DNA from: Zanthoxylum bungeanum
Taxonomy: Eukaryota; Streptophyta; Magnoliopsida; Sapindales; Rutaceae
Assembly (NCBI GenBank): GCA_019454045.1
Contig: SKCR01018441.1
Span: 310,001 to 374,000, forward strand
Length of the DNA stretch: 64,000 nt
Reading direction: 5' to 3'
Within the stretch, counting starts at the first letter, position 1; each line of letters starts with the position of its first letter. The notes beneath the pieces are model-generated. The model did not search any database. It was not told the origin of the DNA and saw only the letters and a list, made by a program, of their open reading frames with translations. Shown one piece after another: positions 20,860 to 33,431 of the stretch. A program made the position numbers and the translations under genes.

Positions 20860-21990
20860 TAATTCTTTAGTCTGTGCTGACGCCTAGCTCAGCCACTAAC
20901 AGAACTATATCTAATCTAATTAGATTTATTATCGACCCAAATAGCTTCTATTGCTGCCTCAGCTGCAGCAATAATCCGTATTTGTTGTTTATTCGAAAAC
21001 AGAATCTTGCTCGGAAGATTTCCAGCTCACTGTTCCGTTATTCAAACTATATAGTACCGTTTGCGACTTTTAGTCGTCTTTATCAGTTATAGGAAACTTG
21101 CTACAGTGATCCCAGTCACTTCAAGTGTCCTTCTCCATAGACTAAGACAGCATCCTTAGTTCTCTAAGATACTAATGGATGTTTTTGACATTAATCCAGT
21201 GACTATCACTCGGATTGCCCTGTTTGTGAATCCATATGCTCAAAGCGTATGATACACCAGGTGTTGTACATTTTTCAATGTACGGTTTCTAGGAGAGTAT
21301 TTCGAAAGCCAAGCTTTCGCCGATATTTATTTTATGGGAATATCATTTCCAAGAAATGACGTATTATCATTATTTTATAGGACAGCCACTGTCAGTGCGC
21401 TCCCATTAACCCTCTTATTTACACAAGAATCATTTTCGTTTTGAATTAAATCATTACCATTATGATTATATCAAAACGATAATTCCAAGAACCTAATGCT
21501 TGCTTCAATCCAATCATGGATCGAATAACAAGCATTATCCAAATGGATTTACCGTGGCAACAGGTAAAAGGTTGAATCGTAATCAACACAATGTTGATAA
21601 CGATACCTTTCCGTTAAAGCCTTGCTTTATACGTTGGTATGTTGCCATCCATGTATGTCTTCCTAGAAGACTTTTAAGTACCATTAGGCACAATGCCTTG
21701 TGGTACATCAACTAGTATCCAAACTGGTTGATATACATGGAATCCATTTCGGATTATATGACACTTTGCCATAATTGGGGAGTTGATATCTTGTATCACT
21801 GCCTCATACGTAGCCAGTTGGTATTCCTCAATAAGATTCACATCTTTATAAGGTTAGATCAGAAACCCATACCCCAAGTTGTTTTCCGACTCTGTCCGAC
21901 TTACGCGGTTCTTGTGTATTCGAAGATTAATGGTAATAGTCTCATCCTTGATGAACTATTTTTGTTCCATTAAGATTCGGTGCCTTGAAC
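20860..21990 (-). pseudogene. pol: Decayed reverse transcriptase-RNase H region of E4
   Basis: Read on the minus strand, 21590-21720 gives a broken Copia RT segment that includes MDGNIPTYKARL, the KTDMDGNVxTxKARL-type landmark at the start of the RT. At about 20926-20983 the stretch IIAAAEAAIEAIW matches the SEYIAAxxAxxEAxW landmark of Copia RNase H. Between them stops and shifts occur every few tens of codons and the order of parts is only roughly kept. The region is not translatable as one protein. Confidence 0.75.
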
Positions 21991-21999
21991 AGTATTACT

Positions 22000-23260
22000 C
22001 CGATTTCCATCGAGTTATACTATCCTCCCACTTACCACTGCATATCGGTATTCCTATCAGGAAAAACGTATGGTGAGCAACAATCTAATTGTTCTCTTGT
22101 GAGGTGTATAAGTACAATACTTACGGTATCCCTAGGATGACCTACATTTGGCACTTATCCTATTTGGGTTTTAGTTTGGTATCATCCAAACATATGCCTA
22201 GCATACCCAAATTATCAGGAATGAGAAACCCGGTTTCTTTCCCGTTCATATCTAATATGTAATCTGTCAAACAGATTTTATGGAACCTTATTCAAAATAA
22301 GTTCTTGCACTGTTTAGCATATCCGTCGAAGGAAATGGTAGCTCAGAGCGACTCGTGATTAACCTTATCATGTCTAACAAAATTCGGTTAATCTGTTCGG
22401 ACACACCATCAAACTGACGTGTTCCGGGAGGAGTCCTTATTTGAAAGAATATTATACTCTTTCAAATATACTAGAAACTTATTGTTTAAGTATTATTCAT
22501 TACGGTCTTACCGTGACGGTTTAATACTTTAGCCGATCTATTTGTCTATTTCGTGTCGAAACTCTAAAAGTTTCCGATTTGTGTTTCAAAAGAAACACAT
22601 AACCATACGCGATGCCACATCCGTACAGGTCACGAAATATTCATATCCATATCTAGCCTAGCTAGACATGGGTCCACTTGCTTCACTATGAAGTAGGGCT
22701 AACAGATCGGTGGCATTTACACTTTTACCAAGTAAATAGTGTTTTAGGCACTTTGCCCAAATAGACTAGATTCGTAGACTTTATTTGAATGGAATCAAAT
22801 CAGTCCTGGTATCCGCTCTTCAAAAGTGCGGATATACGATTCTTGTTTATCAGTGTCCCTGACAACTATGCCACAATTAAGTTTCTTAACTGATCAAATC
22901 AATTTGAGCTATTTATTTGTCATGTTATATATTTGAGATATTATTTATATTCAAAATATAAATCATGTTATTCACATCTAATGTGTTTATCTCAATATCA
23001 TCTTTATATAATGAAACACTTTAGTGTTCTAGAATATAAAGGTACACCCGCAGCGGGTTATACGCAATATAGAGATAATGTTTCTAGTCAAACTAGCTAC
23101 ATTATAACAGTTTCTAAATTTAAGTACTAACCCGAAGGTAGTTCCTAAATTCAGATATCTACGGTTAAAACAGCGACTTTCGTCCCGTTTTCAATTCGCA
23201 GATAAATCTCAATTGAAGTCAGTATCCTGTTCAAAATAGATTCTGAACATCAATATATAT
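22000..23260 (-). pseudogene. pol: Decayed protease/pre-integrase and integrase region of E4
   Basis: On the minus strand, 22940-23260 resembles the stretch before the Copia integrase (SLTRNIIS landmark). The segment 22300-22450 carries GVSEQINRILLDMIRL, which corresponds to the conserved GVSERRNRTLLDMVRS stretch around the integrase catalytic Glu; the Glu itself is still present in SEQ. The IWTGKKPGFSFL landmark follows at about 22220-22260. Frame changes and stops are frequent throughout. Integrase lying upstream of RT confirms Copia gene order. Confidence 0.75.
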
Positions 23261-23560
23261 ATTTTATGTACCACACTAAGTATCTAAAATCCAATTTTAA
23301 TACTAGCTGTGAACATAATTATGACAAACATAATGGATTAAGCACTTAAGTTATCATTACATGATCTTCCAAAGATTATGCTCTACTATTTGCTTAACTC
23401 TGGGCTTAGGCATAATACGTTATTTTATCAAATAAAATAACTTATTATTTTTCCAGGACCATCCTGAAATTTATTCCCAATTTGAAAATTAAAGTCGTTT
23501 AAATACATTTTCACCCAGGATTATGTCTTAAACACTAATCTTTCATTTTTATATCTTGAT
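23261..23560 (-). other. E4 gag-side remnant, not resolved
   Basis: Parts align by eye with the pre-gag sequence of E6 (about 45290-45470), for example the shared words ctctactatttgcttaactc and cagga. No reading frame was recovered. The full Copia gag expected between leader and protease seems shortened or deleted. Confidence 0.45.
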
Positions 23561-23840
23561 TCTAATAGTCCAACTATTTAATCAACGATTTGTGGTACTA
23601 TTTATTATAATGATTATAATAGTCCAACTATATAATCAAATATAATCTAAATTAATTAACCTCAATTACATTGATTACTATAGTCCAACTATAAAATCAA
23701 CTGTAAACTGAAATTAATTAATTCAAATATATTGATTAATATAATCCAATTATATATAATCAAATATAATACAGTCCAACTGATTATTAAAACAACAATT
23801 TAAATATTAGTCCAACTAATATTTAATCTAACAACGAAAT
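23561..23840. repeat. AT-rich repeats with a tagtccaacta core in the E4 leader
   Basis: Six or more units of 45-75 bp are built around tagtccaactatataatcaa or variants. Related units occur at about 45040-45270 in E6, in the opposite orientation as expected for its opposite strand. Confidence 0.75.
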
Positions 23841-26355
23841 AATTTGAATGAGCGAGTATGGCGAGTAATTGAACGAGTATTGCAAATTCAATTCTTGCCT
23901 CCCACTATTTTTCGGCGAGCCTCTAACCCTCTGTCGAGTACTCGGGAAACCGTGTTTCCTAGTGGGCTAGGATCCCGTTAAATATCACACAATCTTGACT
24001 TTGGCCAACAAATTGTATGATAATTAACTAGGTAGATCTCGAAGATCAATTGGATCTCATCCAATTCCTAGATCCAGTAGGCGGATATCCAAATCCTAAA
24101 CATATATCTTATATATGCCAATACATCCAATGTATTACCTAACCTTTTTCCTCTGAATCAACTAAGCCTTGGCTTTGGCACAACAAACCTAGTGATCCCA
24201 GTCAAGCGCGACCCATTGACCATGGAAAGCTTCGTAATCAATGTCGATGGACAAGAAGTGGTCTTGACTTTGGCCAATAAACCACAACTTGGACAAGACA
24301 CTGATATGGAACAAAGCCTTCGTGATTCAAACACATCTTCGACGGACAAGGGCTTGACTTTGGCCAACAACCCATGCCAATCTCGAATCTTGAGTAAGAA
24401 TCACTCAATGGAAGGAAAAACGCATGATATTTGATGAGGGTTTTTCGCGTGCAAATTGGCTACCAATTTAATTATCTTTGTTAAGGTCTCATCATCATAC
24501 ACCCTTAAACATGCATTCTAAACACATAATAAAGCGAGTATGAAAATAAAATAATAATGATATGCGGATGGATACTTTACATTGATCCTAGATCAAATCT
24601 CTCATTTTCTCTCTCCAAAGCTAGCACATGTATTTACTTCTACCGTTACACTACACTTCTAAAGAAACCTCATTTACATTGAGGGGAATAGGTGAGAAGA
24701 GAATACAAAGAGTATAGAGGTGATAAGGCTGGACACGCAGGTCCAATTTAATAAATCAAACTTATTACACAATTTCCAAAATTGCCCCACCCGACTAATA
24801 TCCATCCGATATACATTATTCATGCATCACAACCATGTATTCATACAAGCATGTTATCAATCAATCTAATCCAATTAATTAATCTGATAATTAGTGATCA
24901 TCCAATGTTCAAACAACGATTTGATTTTTGCTCGAGTCAAACTCGTTTTGCGAATAAGTACTGAAAGTACGAATTCTTGAATTAAATTAAACTACAACAT
25001 TAAATCCAATTTAACATGTATTTAATACTAATTCACTATTCAATTCCAAATTGAATATTACACTTTATTTAATGAACCTTTACGACTTAAATTCCAAATT
25101 TAATCGCAATGGGTCTCAAAGCCCAATTAACATCTAATGTTTATTTAATTAAAGTCCAATGGGCTTTTAATTAATTTCTTAAGGCGTGGACTTTTGGTCA
25201 ACTCGGGTCAAACTGATAACCAAAATCCAATCCGGGAGTTACCCCATAAGCCTTTAAATTAATTTTGGCCCATTAGGCCCAATTAAATAATTAAGGTCCA
25301 TTAAGTCATAATTGGACTTTATGGATGCGGTTTTGGGCCCAATTGGATCCAACCAAATTGGCCTAAACCTAACTTGGTACAACCAAACCCAAAAGCCCAA
25401 TTACAACCTTAAGGCCCAATTTCCAAAATAAGCCCAATTAATTAACTTATAAAATTCCAAATTCCATAATTAATTAACCTAAGTGTAATACACAATTAAT
25501 TATCCAATTAACATTTCTAAAACATCAATTAGCCTAATTAATCATGCACTTTAACATTAAATAGTGTCCAACACAATTTATTAAAATCAAACCCAATTTA
25601 CATGCTTTTGTTCTCGGTAATTAGGGGTTTTTCCAATCCGATTCGGTTTCAATCCAATTGAATCCACAATCATCACTTCCCAAATCAATTAAACTCATCT
25701 AATGAATCAAAATACAAAAAACACAATGAATTTCATATCCAATTGAATTCGGCCAAGCCTACTTTAATTTGGGAAAATTGTTCCAAATCAAAATTCAATC
25801 CAATCAAATTTCAATTCAACATTACCCACTTGTTTCAAGTCATCCAATGATCAAACAAACAAAAATTCACCAAGATATTAGGGTCTCAATTTTCGGCCAA
25901 CATAAGCAATTTGGGGAAATTGTTCCAAACTCATTTTCAACAAATTGATCCAATCAATCCTCAATTAAACATACTTTAAGCATTCTAAATCATCCAATTT
26001 CATCAAAACATGCTCAAAATCAAGTTTACCCAAATTTGTCATGCCCAAAATTTGGGGAAAAATGGATCCAACCAAATTTCATGAAATTGATCATGCACAA
26101 CATCAATTCAACCTCATTCAAGCATACTATACTAAACAATTTAATCAATTGATGCTCAAATTGAGTTTACCCAATTTTGTCAACTTTGGCCTACACAAAA
26201 AATTGGGAAATTTGTTCCAAACACAATTTCTTCAAATTGATCTAATCAATCATTAATTCCATCTCATTTAAGCATACTATAACAAACAATTTCATCAAAA
26301 CATGCCCAAATTCGTTTTACCCAATTTTAACCCTAACTTTTTCATGCTTGTTCAA
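23841..26355 (-). other. E4 5' leader with a repeated ttgttggccaaagtcaag motif
   Basis: No gene is recognised in sense. Four copies of a motif, read on the minus strand as ttgttggccaaagtcaag or variants, lie near 23992, 24168, 24267 and 24355; E6 has four in the same order. Antisense to the element, 24192-24434 is an open frame whose first 30 codons are well conserved in E6, including the shared peptide DGQEV. From 24430 to 26355 the sequence is AT-rich, with many aattgggc/gcccaatt words and no coding signal. Confidence 0.6.
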
Positions 26356-26369
26356 GGCTCAAGATACCA
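26356..26369 (-). other. E4 primer binding site (initiator Met type, mutated)
   Basis: On the minus strand TGGTATCTTGAGCC follows the LTR by one base. The usual Copia site is TGGTATCAGAGC, so the middle is altered; E6 has the standard form. Confidence 0.75.
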
Positions 26370-26370
26370 T

Positions 26371-28516
26371 TGTTGAGTTCCTAATTAGGTCCCAAGAATC
26401 ATCCAAAACAAGCATAAAATCGCATGAACACATCAAGGAATAATGGCGGAAACATATACTCACAATGATTGGATTTGATGCATCAAAGAACACAAGTCTT
26501 TTTCATTTCTCCTAGGCTCGGCAATGGCTTCCAAGTGCAGTGAGCTGTGTGGTTTTGATGGTTGAAGCACCTCCAAGATTCGGCCATGGTCATCACCATT
26601 GAAGCTCCAAGCTTCAAGCTTTTCCATGCTCACAAATTCGTTTCCCTATCACCATAATATAACCCTAGAGTGTGCTAGCACTTGTTCTTCTTCATTTTGT
26701 TTGATCAAACCAGAAAAATGATGAAGAAATTCGGTCTTGACCGTGAGAGAGAGAGAGACAATTTTTGGCTCCAAAAGAAACCCTAAAAACGTATAAGATA
26801 GAGAGAGAAACGTGAATCTAGTTCAAAGAGAGAGAGAATAAAAGCTTTTATATATGTTTTATTTTATATCATTTACCAAGTAAATAAATAAACATATATT
26901 AAACTTTAATTCAAAAGTCAAAAGCAAAAAGCAAATAATGCTTTTTCAATCACTTCACATCACTATTCACATCACATCTCTTCACTTTATTAAAGTGACA
27001 ACATGTCATATCACATCACTCAAAGTGACAAGTGATTTGACGATTGATGCGACTAGTGATTTGACGCTTGATGTGACTTGCGTGTCCGCCTTGAATTCGA
27101 AATACGAATGCGCTCGCAATCACTCTCGGGCTCGGGTTCGTTAATTCTAAATTAATGAATTTTCCGTCGCGTCGTAATTAAATGATTACGCCTAGCGAAT
27201 TCACTATTCACATCGCTAACGAATTGATTCTAAATTAATTCGTTCGCCCGAATTAAAATCCAATTTCAATTCCGCGTCGAAATCTAATTTCTTATAATAT
27301 ATCGAATATATTATTTTATCGATTAATTCCAAATTAATCATTCTCTCTCTTTCATTAATATTTTATCCCAGATAAAATATCTCCGCAATTAATCCCAGAT
27401 TAATTTTCTCTCTCTAGAAATTAATCTTCTCTCTCTACTAATTAATCCCAGATTAATCATAGTGCGAGTCATACATCATCGGTGAATCTTTGGGAAGCGA
27501 CCCATGAGATCTCCGGATATGTTGGCAGGAAATACGGTCGTCGGACTATCCGAACACGTAAGTACCTCGTACTACGTTATACCGATTTACAAGACAAGTT
27601 TGGCTTCTAGCAAAGCGCCATGCCTACCCAATTCTCCAGAAATATTCTTACAGGAATATATAGATCTGTATCAAGCGTAGTATACCGTAGTATTGTGTAT
27701 ATCGGCCCAATATCGGATAGTCACGTGCTAGGGCTGGGGCTGGATAAGTGTCTGCCTCGTCCGAAGCACATGTCGGATGTCTGGTAACTAGTCTCTATAA
27801 TCAGATATTCATGACCTGGTCATAATATCATGATTGGATGCGCATCACTCAAGAGCACTAGTACCGTATCCTGCGTGACATCATCTCCACTATGATTGAA
27901 GTGATACTTCCGTCTTGACATCACACCCAATACACTACGACTCTCTGATAAACCCAGAAGTGGTGTACGCAGAACCGGTTAAAGCCTTGTACCACCAAGA
28001 CCAAAGTCTACCGATTATCGTAAGTATTAGCGGTGCAAGTCTCAGGTTAAGACCAAATACACCTACCCTGATGTCGGACTCCCATAGACACATAGTCATA
28101 ATACCAATGGGATTCCGAGGGGTCTATCCAGAGCGAAGCTGTTTCCCGTACCATCGGTGAAACACAACCTCCTATCGCACTTGCATAAGTATCCAATACT
28201 TAAATATATGAGAACTATGCCGTTGTGCCCTCACAACGCGCACAAGTGCAATACTAGCCAATTCCGCATTATCGATGTCCTGTCTCGATAATACTACTAC
28301 GACTAGGGATATTTAATGATTTATCCTACGTGGACTGATACTGTCTCATATCATTCTCCGTCCAGGAACAAATCATAGGGACCTCTCATCATTTATATAT
28401 CTAAGGTGATCTAATCACAAATGATAAGAGTGCAATCTCCTTTGTCACATAGTTAATTTGTACAACAACACCATGATCTGTACAAATAGTGACGCTATGG
28501 GTCATATTATCCAACA
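26371..28516 (-). repeat. E4 5' LTR
   Basis: 2146 bp, the partner of 18508-20650. Differences include a 3-bp cta insertion near 28294. The palindrome string is at about 27133-27473. Confidence 0.95.
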
Positions 28517-28521
28517 GCTTG

Positions 28522-29480
28522 ATTATTCGTCTCGGGGCTGGATTTCGTTTCGTCGAGGCCGCTTGGTTATTCGGCTCGGAGCTGGATTTTGTTCCGTCGA
28601 GGCCACTTGGTTATTCGGCTCGGGGTTGGATTTCGTTCCGTCGAGGCCTTATGGTTTATTCAACTCGGGGTCGGGTAACGTCCCACCGAGTCGGCTTCTT
28701 TGGACTGGGGATGTAACATTCCCCCAGAGTCAAGTATTTCTTTTAGCTCAGGGTCGGGTTACGTCCCACCGAGTCGGCTTCTTTGGACTGGGGATGTAAC
28801 ATTCCCCCAGAGCCAAGTCTTTCTTTCAGCTCGGGGTCGGGTTACGTCCCACCGAGTCGGCTCTATTGGTCTGGGGAGGTGACATTCCCCCAGAGCCAAA
28901 TGTTCTTTCAGCTCGGGGTCGGGTTACGTCCCACCGAGTCGGCTTCTTTGGACTGGGGATGTAACATTCCCCCAGAGCCAAGTCTTTCTTTCAGCTCGGG
29001 GTCAGGTTACGTCCCACCGATTCGGCTCTATTGGTCTGGGGAGGGGACATTCCCCCAGAGCCAAATATTCTTTCAGCTCGGGGTCGGGTTACGTCCCACC
29101 GAGTCGGCTCTATTGGTCTGGGGAGGTGACATTCCCCCAGAGCCAAATGTTCTTCCAGCTCGGGGTCGGGTTACGTCCTACCGAGTCGGCTTCTTTGGAC
29201 TATGGATGTAACATTCCCCAGAGCCAAGTCTTTCTTTTAGCTCGGGTTCGGGTTACGTCCCACCGAGTCGGCTTCTTTGGACTGGGGATGTAATATTCCC
29301 CAGAGCCAAGTCTTTCTTCAGCTCGGGGTCGGGATACGTCCCACCGAGAGACTTATCATCGGCATGGGATCGGAGCATCTCCCCCATGGTCGGCCCTCTA
29401 TTGGTCTGGGGAGGGGACATTCCCCCAGAGCCAAATGCTCTTCTCAGCTCGGGGTCGGGTTACGTCCCATCGAGTCGATC
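28522..29480 (+). repeat. E3 tandem array B, 82-bp unit
   Basis: Three ggctggatttcgttccgtcg units continue array A to about 28650. About nine 82-bp units follow: gctcggggtcgggttacgtc, then ccaccgagtcggc, then an attcccccagagccaa block. The markers at 28828 and 28910 give the period. Long open frames here are repeat artefacts. Confidence 0.9.
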
Positions 29481-29708
29481 GTCATCAGTATAAGGGCAAA
29501 GAATTTTCTTCATGGGTAGATATCGGGATCCTCGTTGACTGAGCACATGAAGGTGGCAGGAAGGACCAGATTTGCAGCCAAGGCATTTTTCTCTGCGGTT
29601 CCTGGAGTGACCACCGACGAATTCATCGGCACACAATTTTTTTTTATAGTTCCCTGCATCAACTCGCAAACTCGTTGTTATCAAGAAATAGGGGATAGAT
29701 GTTGATGG
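29481..29708 (+). other. E3 3' internal end and polypurine tract
   Basis: No ORF. The final 24 bases (29685-29708, gaaataggggatagatgttg and on) are purine-rich and abut the 3' LTR. The stretch resembles 15640-15785 of H0. Confidence 0.65.
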
Positions 29709-30523
29709 TGTTTTTAAGCACTATGATATTTAAGCAGCACGACAGAGGGTAAAAATGTAATTCCTTTCTCGATCGAGACCACTAATACCGACCCGACCAC
29801 ACGAGTTTTGGTCCGAGCACTTATGAGCGGTAACCCGACCACTTGAGATCGGATGACCGGGCATTATCAGATCGATAGCAGCATTCTCAGTTCAAAGGAC
29901 TATTATGACCGACCACATGAAGACCGACCTCGTGAAAACCGAGCATATAGCAAGACATGTTCGGGAAGATAAGGCATTTTATCCATACAATATAAGATAA
30001 TAAGTTATCCTATTTTCATAAAGAGAACTGATGAGTCAGTATCCTAAAAGGATAAAAGAAGTAAAGGAATATCTGATTAGGAATCCTTATGGGAAAATGG
30101 AATAGTTTTAACTAGGAATCCTTATGGGAAACGAGAATAGTTTCAACTAGGAAATTCTTGTAGGAGAAGGAATCTGATTTCTACACTATTATAAATAGAA
30201 GGGTAGAGTGTGAATAAGGGGAACAAGTTGAAAGTTGAGATGAGAATCAATATCAGAATCATTACCATCAGACTTGTAAACACAAGAAGCAGAGCTAAGA
30301 AGCGTGTTTGAGTAATAAAAGTATCATTCGTTTTGTGCCTGTGGACATAGGTTGGATCTGATCTGCCGAACCACGTTAAATCTCCTTGTTGATTGGTGCA
30401 TTTATCTGTCTTTTGCTAAATTTGCTTTGGTTCCCATTTAACCGAACAAATTCACTTTTGAGGGAGGATTGTCTCGGGAGTAATATTCCCATATTGCCCT
30501 GAGACCAAAATCAGCCGTCAACA
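29709..30523 (+). repeat. E3 3' LTR
   Basis: 815 bp, the partner of 16644-17459, with the TATA box kept at 30190-30198. It ends ccgtcaaca; the next five bases do not duplicate the left flank. Confidence 0.93.
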
Positions 30524-30623
30524 ATATTGTTAAGTTTAATGTTGCTCATATTTCAAGCCTTATAGAATTGCTCATGGATTTGTTGGAATGCTTGAAGGCT
30601 TTTTTTTTCTATGATTTCTGTAT
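30524..30623 (+). other. 100-bp unassigned spacer between E3 and E5
   Basis: This stretch matches no repeat family in the window. One plus frame stays open throughout, with leucine-rich content of SLIELLMDLLECL type. It could be a host exon fragment, but it is too short to identify. Confidence 0.35.
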
Positions 30624-31249
30624 TGTACTGGCCAAATTTGGCCCGAGGGCAATTTCGACCTTTTGCTCCAAGACCACCACTAAATGCACCCCCAAAACTC
30701 CTAAACCAAAACCCAAAGACATAGTGCTGGCCCAGGCCCAACGAACACCAACGCCCTTAACCGTAAGATCATCCAAAGGTTAGCCCACGTAACGCCTATC
30801 CGTTCCAGCCTACAACGGGCAAAACACAGTAATTACACCTCATGAAGTCGACTGTTATCATGACCCAGCGGATGAGCAATCAAAGGGCAATAAAGTCACA
30901 CGTTACAGGAGCATGTATATAGAGGAAACGAGGCTCTCTGAGGAGGGATATTCAGCCTCAAACGCTTCAACCAACTGCTGAACTATACTTTCTCCATTGC
31001 TCTCAGCAACTCCCACCTACCTCCCTCATGACAGCTCATGGGGATCAAGGTAATACCTGACCTTGCTCATCTTTCTACGGTGTTAGCATCTCATGTCCAT
31101 CGCTGACTTGGACGTCGGAGTGCCTACGGCACCCACCACACCGGTGGGTAGTATCTCCACACTCACCTTACCTTCTTTATTTTACAGGATCACCAGTGCC
31201 CTTCTATGAAATCTCGATTGTAGACCTCGGGTAAAAACCAGCGTCTACA
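30624..31249 (+). repeat. E5 5' LTR
   Basis: 626 bp, from tgtactggccaaatttgg to cagcgtctaca. A TATA-like TATATAG lies at 30916-30922. The last 120 bp, from caccacaccggtgggtag onward, are nearly the same as in E1, while U3 is mostly different. Confidence 0.88.
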
Positions 31250-31252
31250 GTT

Positions 31253-31270
31253 TGGCGCCCACCGTTGGGC
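31253..31270 (+). other. E5 primer binding site (tRNA-Lys type)
   Basis: TGGCGCCCACCGTTGGGC matches the complement of the plant tRNA-Lys 3' end with one mismatch, three bases after the LTR. Confidence 0.82.
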
Positions 31271-31331
31271 CCTAGCGATTCATAACAAACAAAGCTCCCA
31301 TTCAGCCAACGACGAAATCGCAAGCATCAAC

Positions 31332-32865
31332 ATGGCTTTAGGAAGTGAGCCTTCAGATCCAATAGCCAACCAGTTGGCCATTCTCCAAGAACGCTTACGC
31401 GTACTAGAATAGGAAAATTCGGCCATAAAGAATATCAACGACGACCTTCAAAGGCAGTTGGAGCATCTTTCCTCCACGCGTAGCCGAGTAGAGCCAACGA
31501 ATCCCCTTGAAACTCTAAGCCGCCAACTTAATTCGTTGGAGACACCAAACATTGAAAGAACCGAAGGTCCCCTTCTTGAAGATTGTCACGGAAGAAACCA
31601 ACAAATCCCCCCAGCCAAAATAATGACAGCTTCAACAATACGCAAGGAAATGGAGGAGTTCAAGGAGGTGATTCTGTCTAGCTTACCTGGAGCCAGGCTA
31701 CCTTTGAGGAAAAGTAGAGCATGAACCCTGACAGATACTCCATCCGACGAAGGGATCAACTCGGTAGAGCTCCCATGAAAGTTTAGCCCTCCAGAAATGA
31801 AATTGTACGATGGATCAACTGACCCCGATGACCACATAATCCATTATAAGTATAAAATGATGTCCATGGGCCTTTCTCCACACCAGAGGGAGGCAGGAAT
31901 GTGCAGAGGATTCGGAGAGACGTTGGTCAGTCCAGCCCTCACATGGTTCATAAATTTACCATTTCGATCGATTGGATCCTACAAAGAATTGGCAAACAAG
32001 TTCGTGGCACACTTCGCTAGTTCATGCAAGTTTGAGAAGACCACAGACGACCTCAATTTAATACAACAGCGGAAGGGAGAGTCTCTTCGAAGCTACGTCT
32101 CACGCTTTAACAAAGAGAGAATATCTATCCCAGATCTCCACCAGCTGACAGTGGTAGAAGCATTTCGAAATGGGTTGCTGGCTGATAGCGGCCTCTACAA
32201 GAAGGCTAACGAAGAACCAATGATACACCATGGACCAGACATTGGCAAGAGTCCGAACAGAGATAAGATGGGAATAGGATAAGAGGAATACAAGTAAGGA
32301 AAGTTCTTCCAGTCTACGAGAGAAGAGAACGGGCCCATCCAGATGACCAAAATAATTAGATATGAGGGGTCAATGTACAACCAACCGAAGAACATATCGT
32401 CCGAGGGATTCCCGCCCCTATGATAGGGCTTCCAATCGCGGGTCAATCCCTTACGACAGAAGAGAAAGAACCCCCACCGGTGCACTAAGACTCCCATATT
32501 ACAACTTCACTATATCACCAGGCGAACTCGTCTCAGTCCTCAGGAAGATGGGGAATGAAGTGAAGTGACCTCCGCGCTCCAAGGATGGCTCCAGAAAGAA
32601 AGACACCAGTAGATGGTGTGAATTCCACCGAGATTACGGGCACACGACTTCTGACTGCATAGCACTAAGGTTGGAAGTCCTGGAACTACTAAACAAAGGA
32701 CACCTGAAAGACCTGTTAACTGAGAAATGGAAAGTTATATTGGCCCGGAGAGAAGAAAGAGAAGACCAGGGAGGAGCCTCAATTCCACCTCCAATCAACA
32801 GCACCGTCAACTTCATCTCAGGAGGTTCAGAAGTAAGTGGAGTATCTTATTCGGCAGCGAAATGA
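31332..32865 (+). pseudogene. gag: Decayed gag of E5
   Basis: The ATG is at 31332. The frame meets stops at 31410 (TAG), 31722 (TGA) and about 31776 (TGA), then stays open through the capsid-like core 31797-32282, which contains LTWFINLP and RKGESLRSYVSRFNKE, typical of the Gypsy retrotransposon Gag domain. After a frame change between 32282 and 32362 the zinc knuckle follows: CEFHRDYGHTTSDC (CX2HX4HX4C) at about 32617-32658. Further TGAs lie at 32566 and 32863. The first three stops and 32863 fit C-to-T changes of CAG or CGA codons. The protein would form the particle shell. Confidence 0.85.
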
Positions 32866-33386
32866 CAAACTATGATGGTTTCTTCTGTAATCCCGAACCA
32901 CGAGCAAACTGTAGCGGGAGACTACACAGGGCAAATGATCGAGTTCTCAGATGACCAAGTATCCAATCATGTGAACCCCCACCATGACACCTTGGTGATA
33001 TCCCTTCAAGTGGCCAACTTCATGGTCAAGAGAGTGCTAGTCGACACTGGATCATCAGCTAACATTATCTTCCTTATGGCACTCAATGATATGGGAGGAG
33101 GATTGGAGAAAATGAACCGTCGAAATTCACTATGGGTGAAATCTGTCTCCCAGTATACGCATGGGGAATCAATAAAATGATTACATTCCTGGTCCTTGAT
33201 TGCCCTTCAGCCTACAACTTGATAATGGGACGACCATGGATCCACGAGATCCGAGCTTTTTCATCCACATACCACCAAGTGTTGAAGTTTCCAACCAAAT
33301 GGGGGGTCCAAGAGATTAAAAGGGATCAGCTTGCTTCCAAGGCCTGTTATCAAACCACCTTGAAGCCCAAATCCCAGTCGGCATAG
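32866..33386 (+). pseudogene. pol: Decayed aspartic protease of E5
   Basis: The frame of the gag knuckle continues after the stop at 32863 and reaches the active-site motif LVDTGSSANIIF near 33038-33075. A frame change near 33100-33130, with apparent loss of a few dozen residues, leads into 33132-33386. This holds FLVLDCPSAYNLIMGRPWIHE, of which CPSAYNLIMGRPWIHE is the usual C-terminal landmark of Tat-type protease domains. Gag and protease share a frame, so the intact gene was probably one polyprotein. Confidence 0.85.
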
Positions 33387-33431
33387 CAATTACATGGAGG
33401 ATCTTGTCGAGACCATACAGATGATCCAAAA

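Larger units (their letters stand above)
18508..28516 (-). mobile_element. E4: Ty1/Copia element with near-identical LTRs and decayed pol
   Basis: Direct LTRs (18508-20650 and 26371-28516) are flanked by a perfect duplication, gcttg, at 18503-18507 and 28517-28521. On the minus strand the order is LTR, initiator-Met-type primer site, long AT-rich leader, gag/pol remnants, purine tract, LTR. The order integrase before RT marks it as Copia. The LTRs differ at only about 20 of 2143 positions, so insertion was recent, yet the coding region is riddled with stops and shifts. E4 is therefore likely a copy of an already defective element moved in trans. Confidence 0.95.
16644..30523 (+). mobile_element. 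E3: Gypsy-type LTR deletion derivative, split by E4
   Basis: Direct LTRs lie at 16644-17459 and 29709-30523. A primer site TGGCGCCGTCTGTGGGGA follows the 5' LTR by two bases, and a purine-rich tract (29685-29708) precedes the 3' LTR. Without E4 (18508-28516) it is about 3.9 kb. The interior has only fragments of gag and two large GC-rich tandem arrays. No pol is present, so movement needed proteins in trans. The flanks do not form a target-site duplication (gatag at left, atatt at right), so one end may have been rearranged. Around 25 differences separate the LTRs. Confidence 0.9.
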
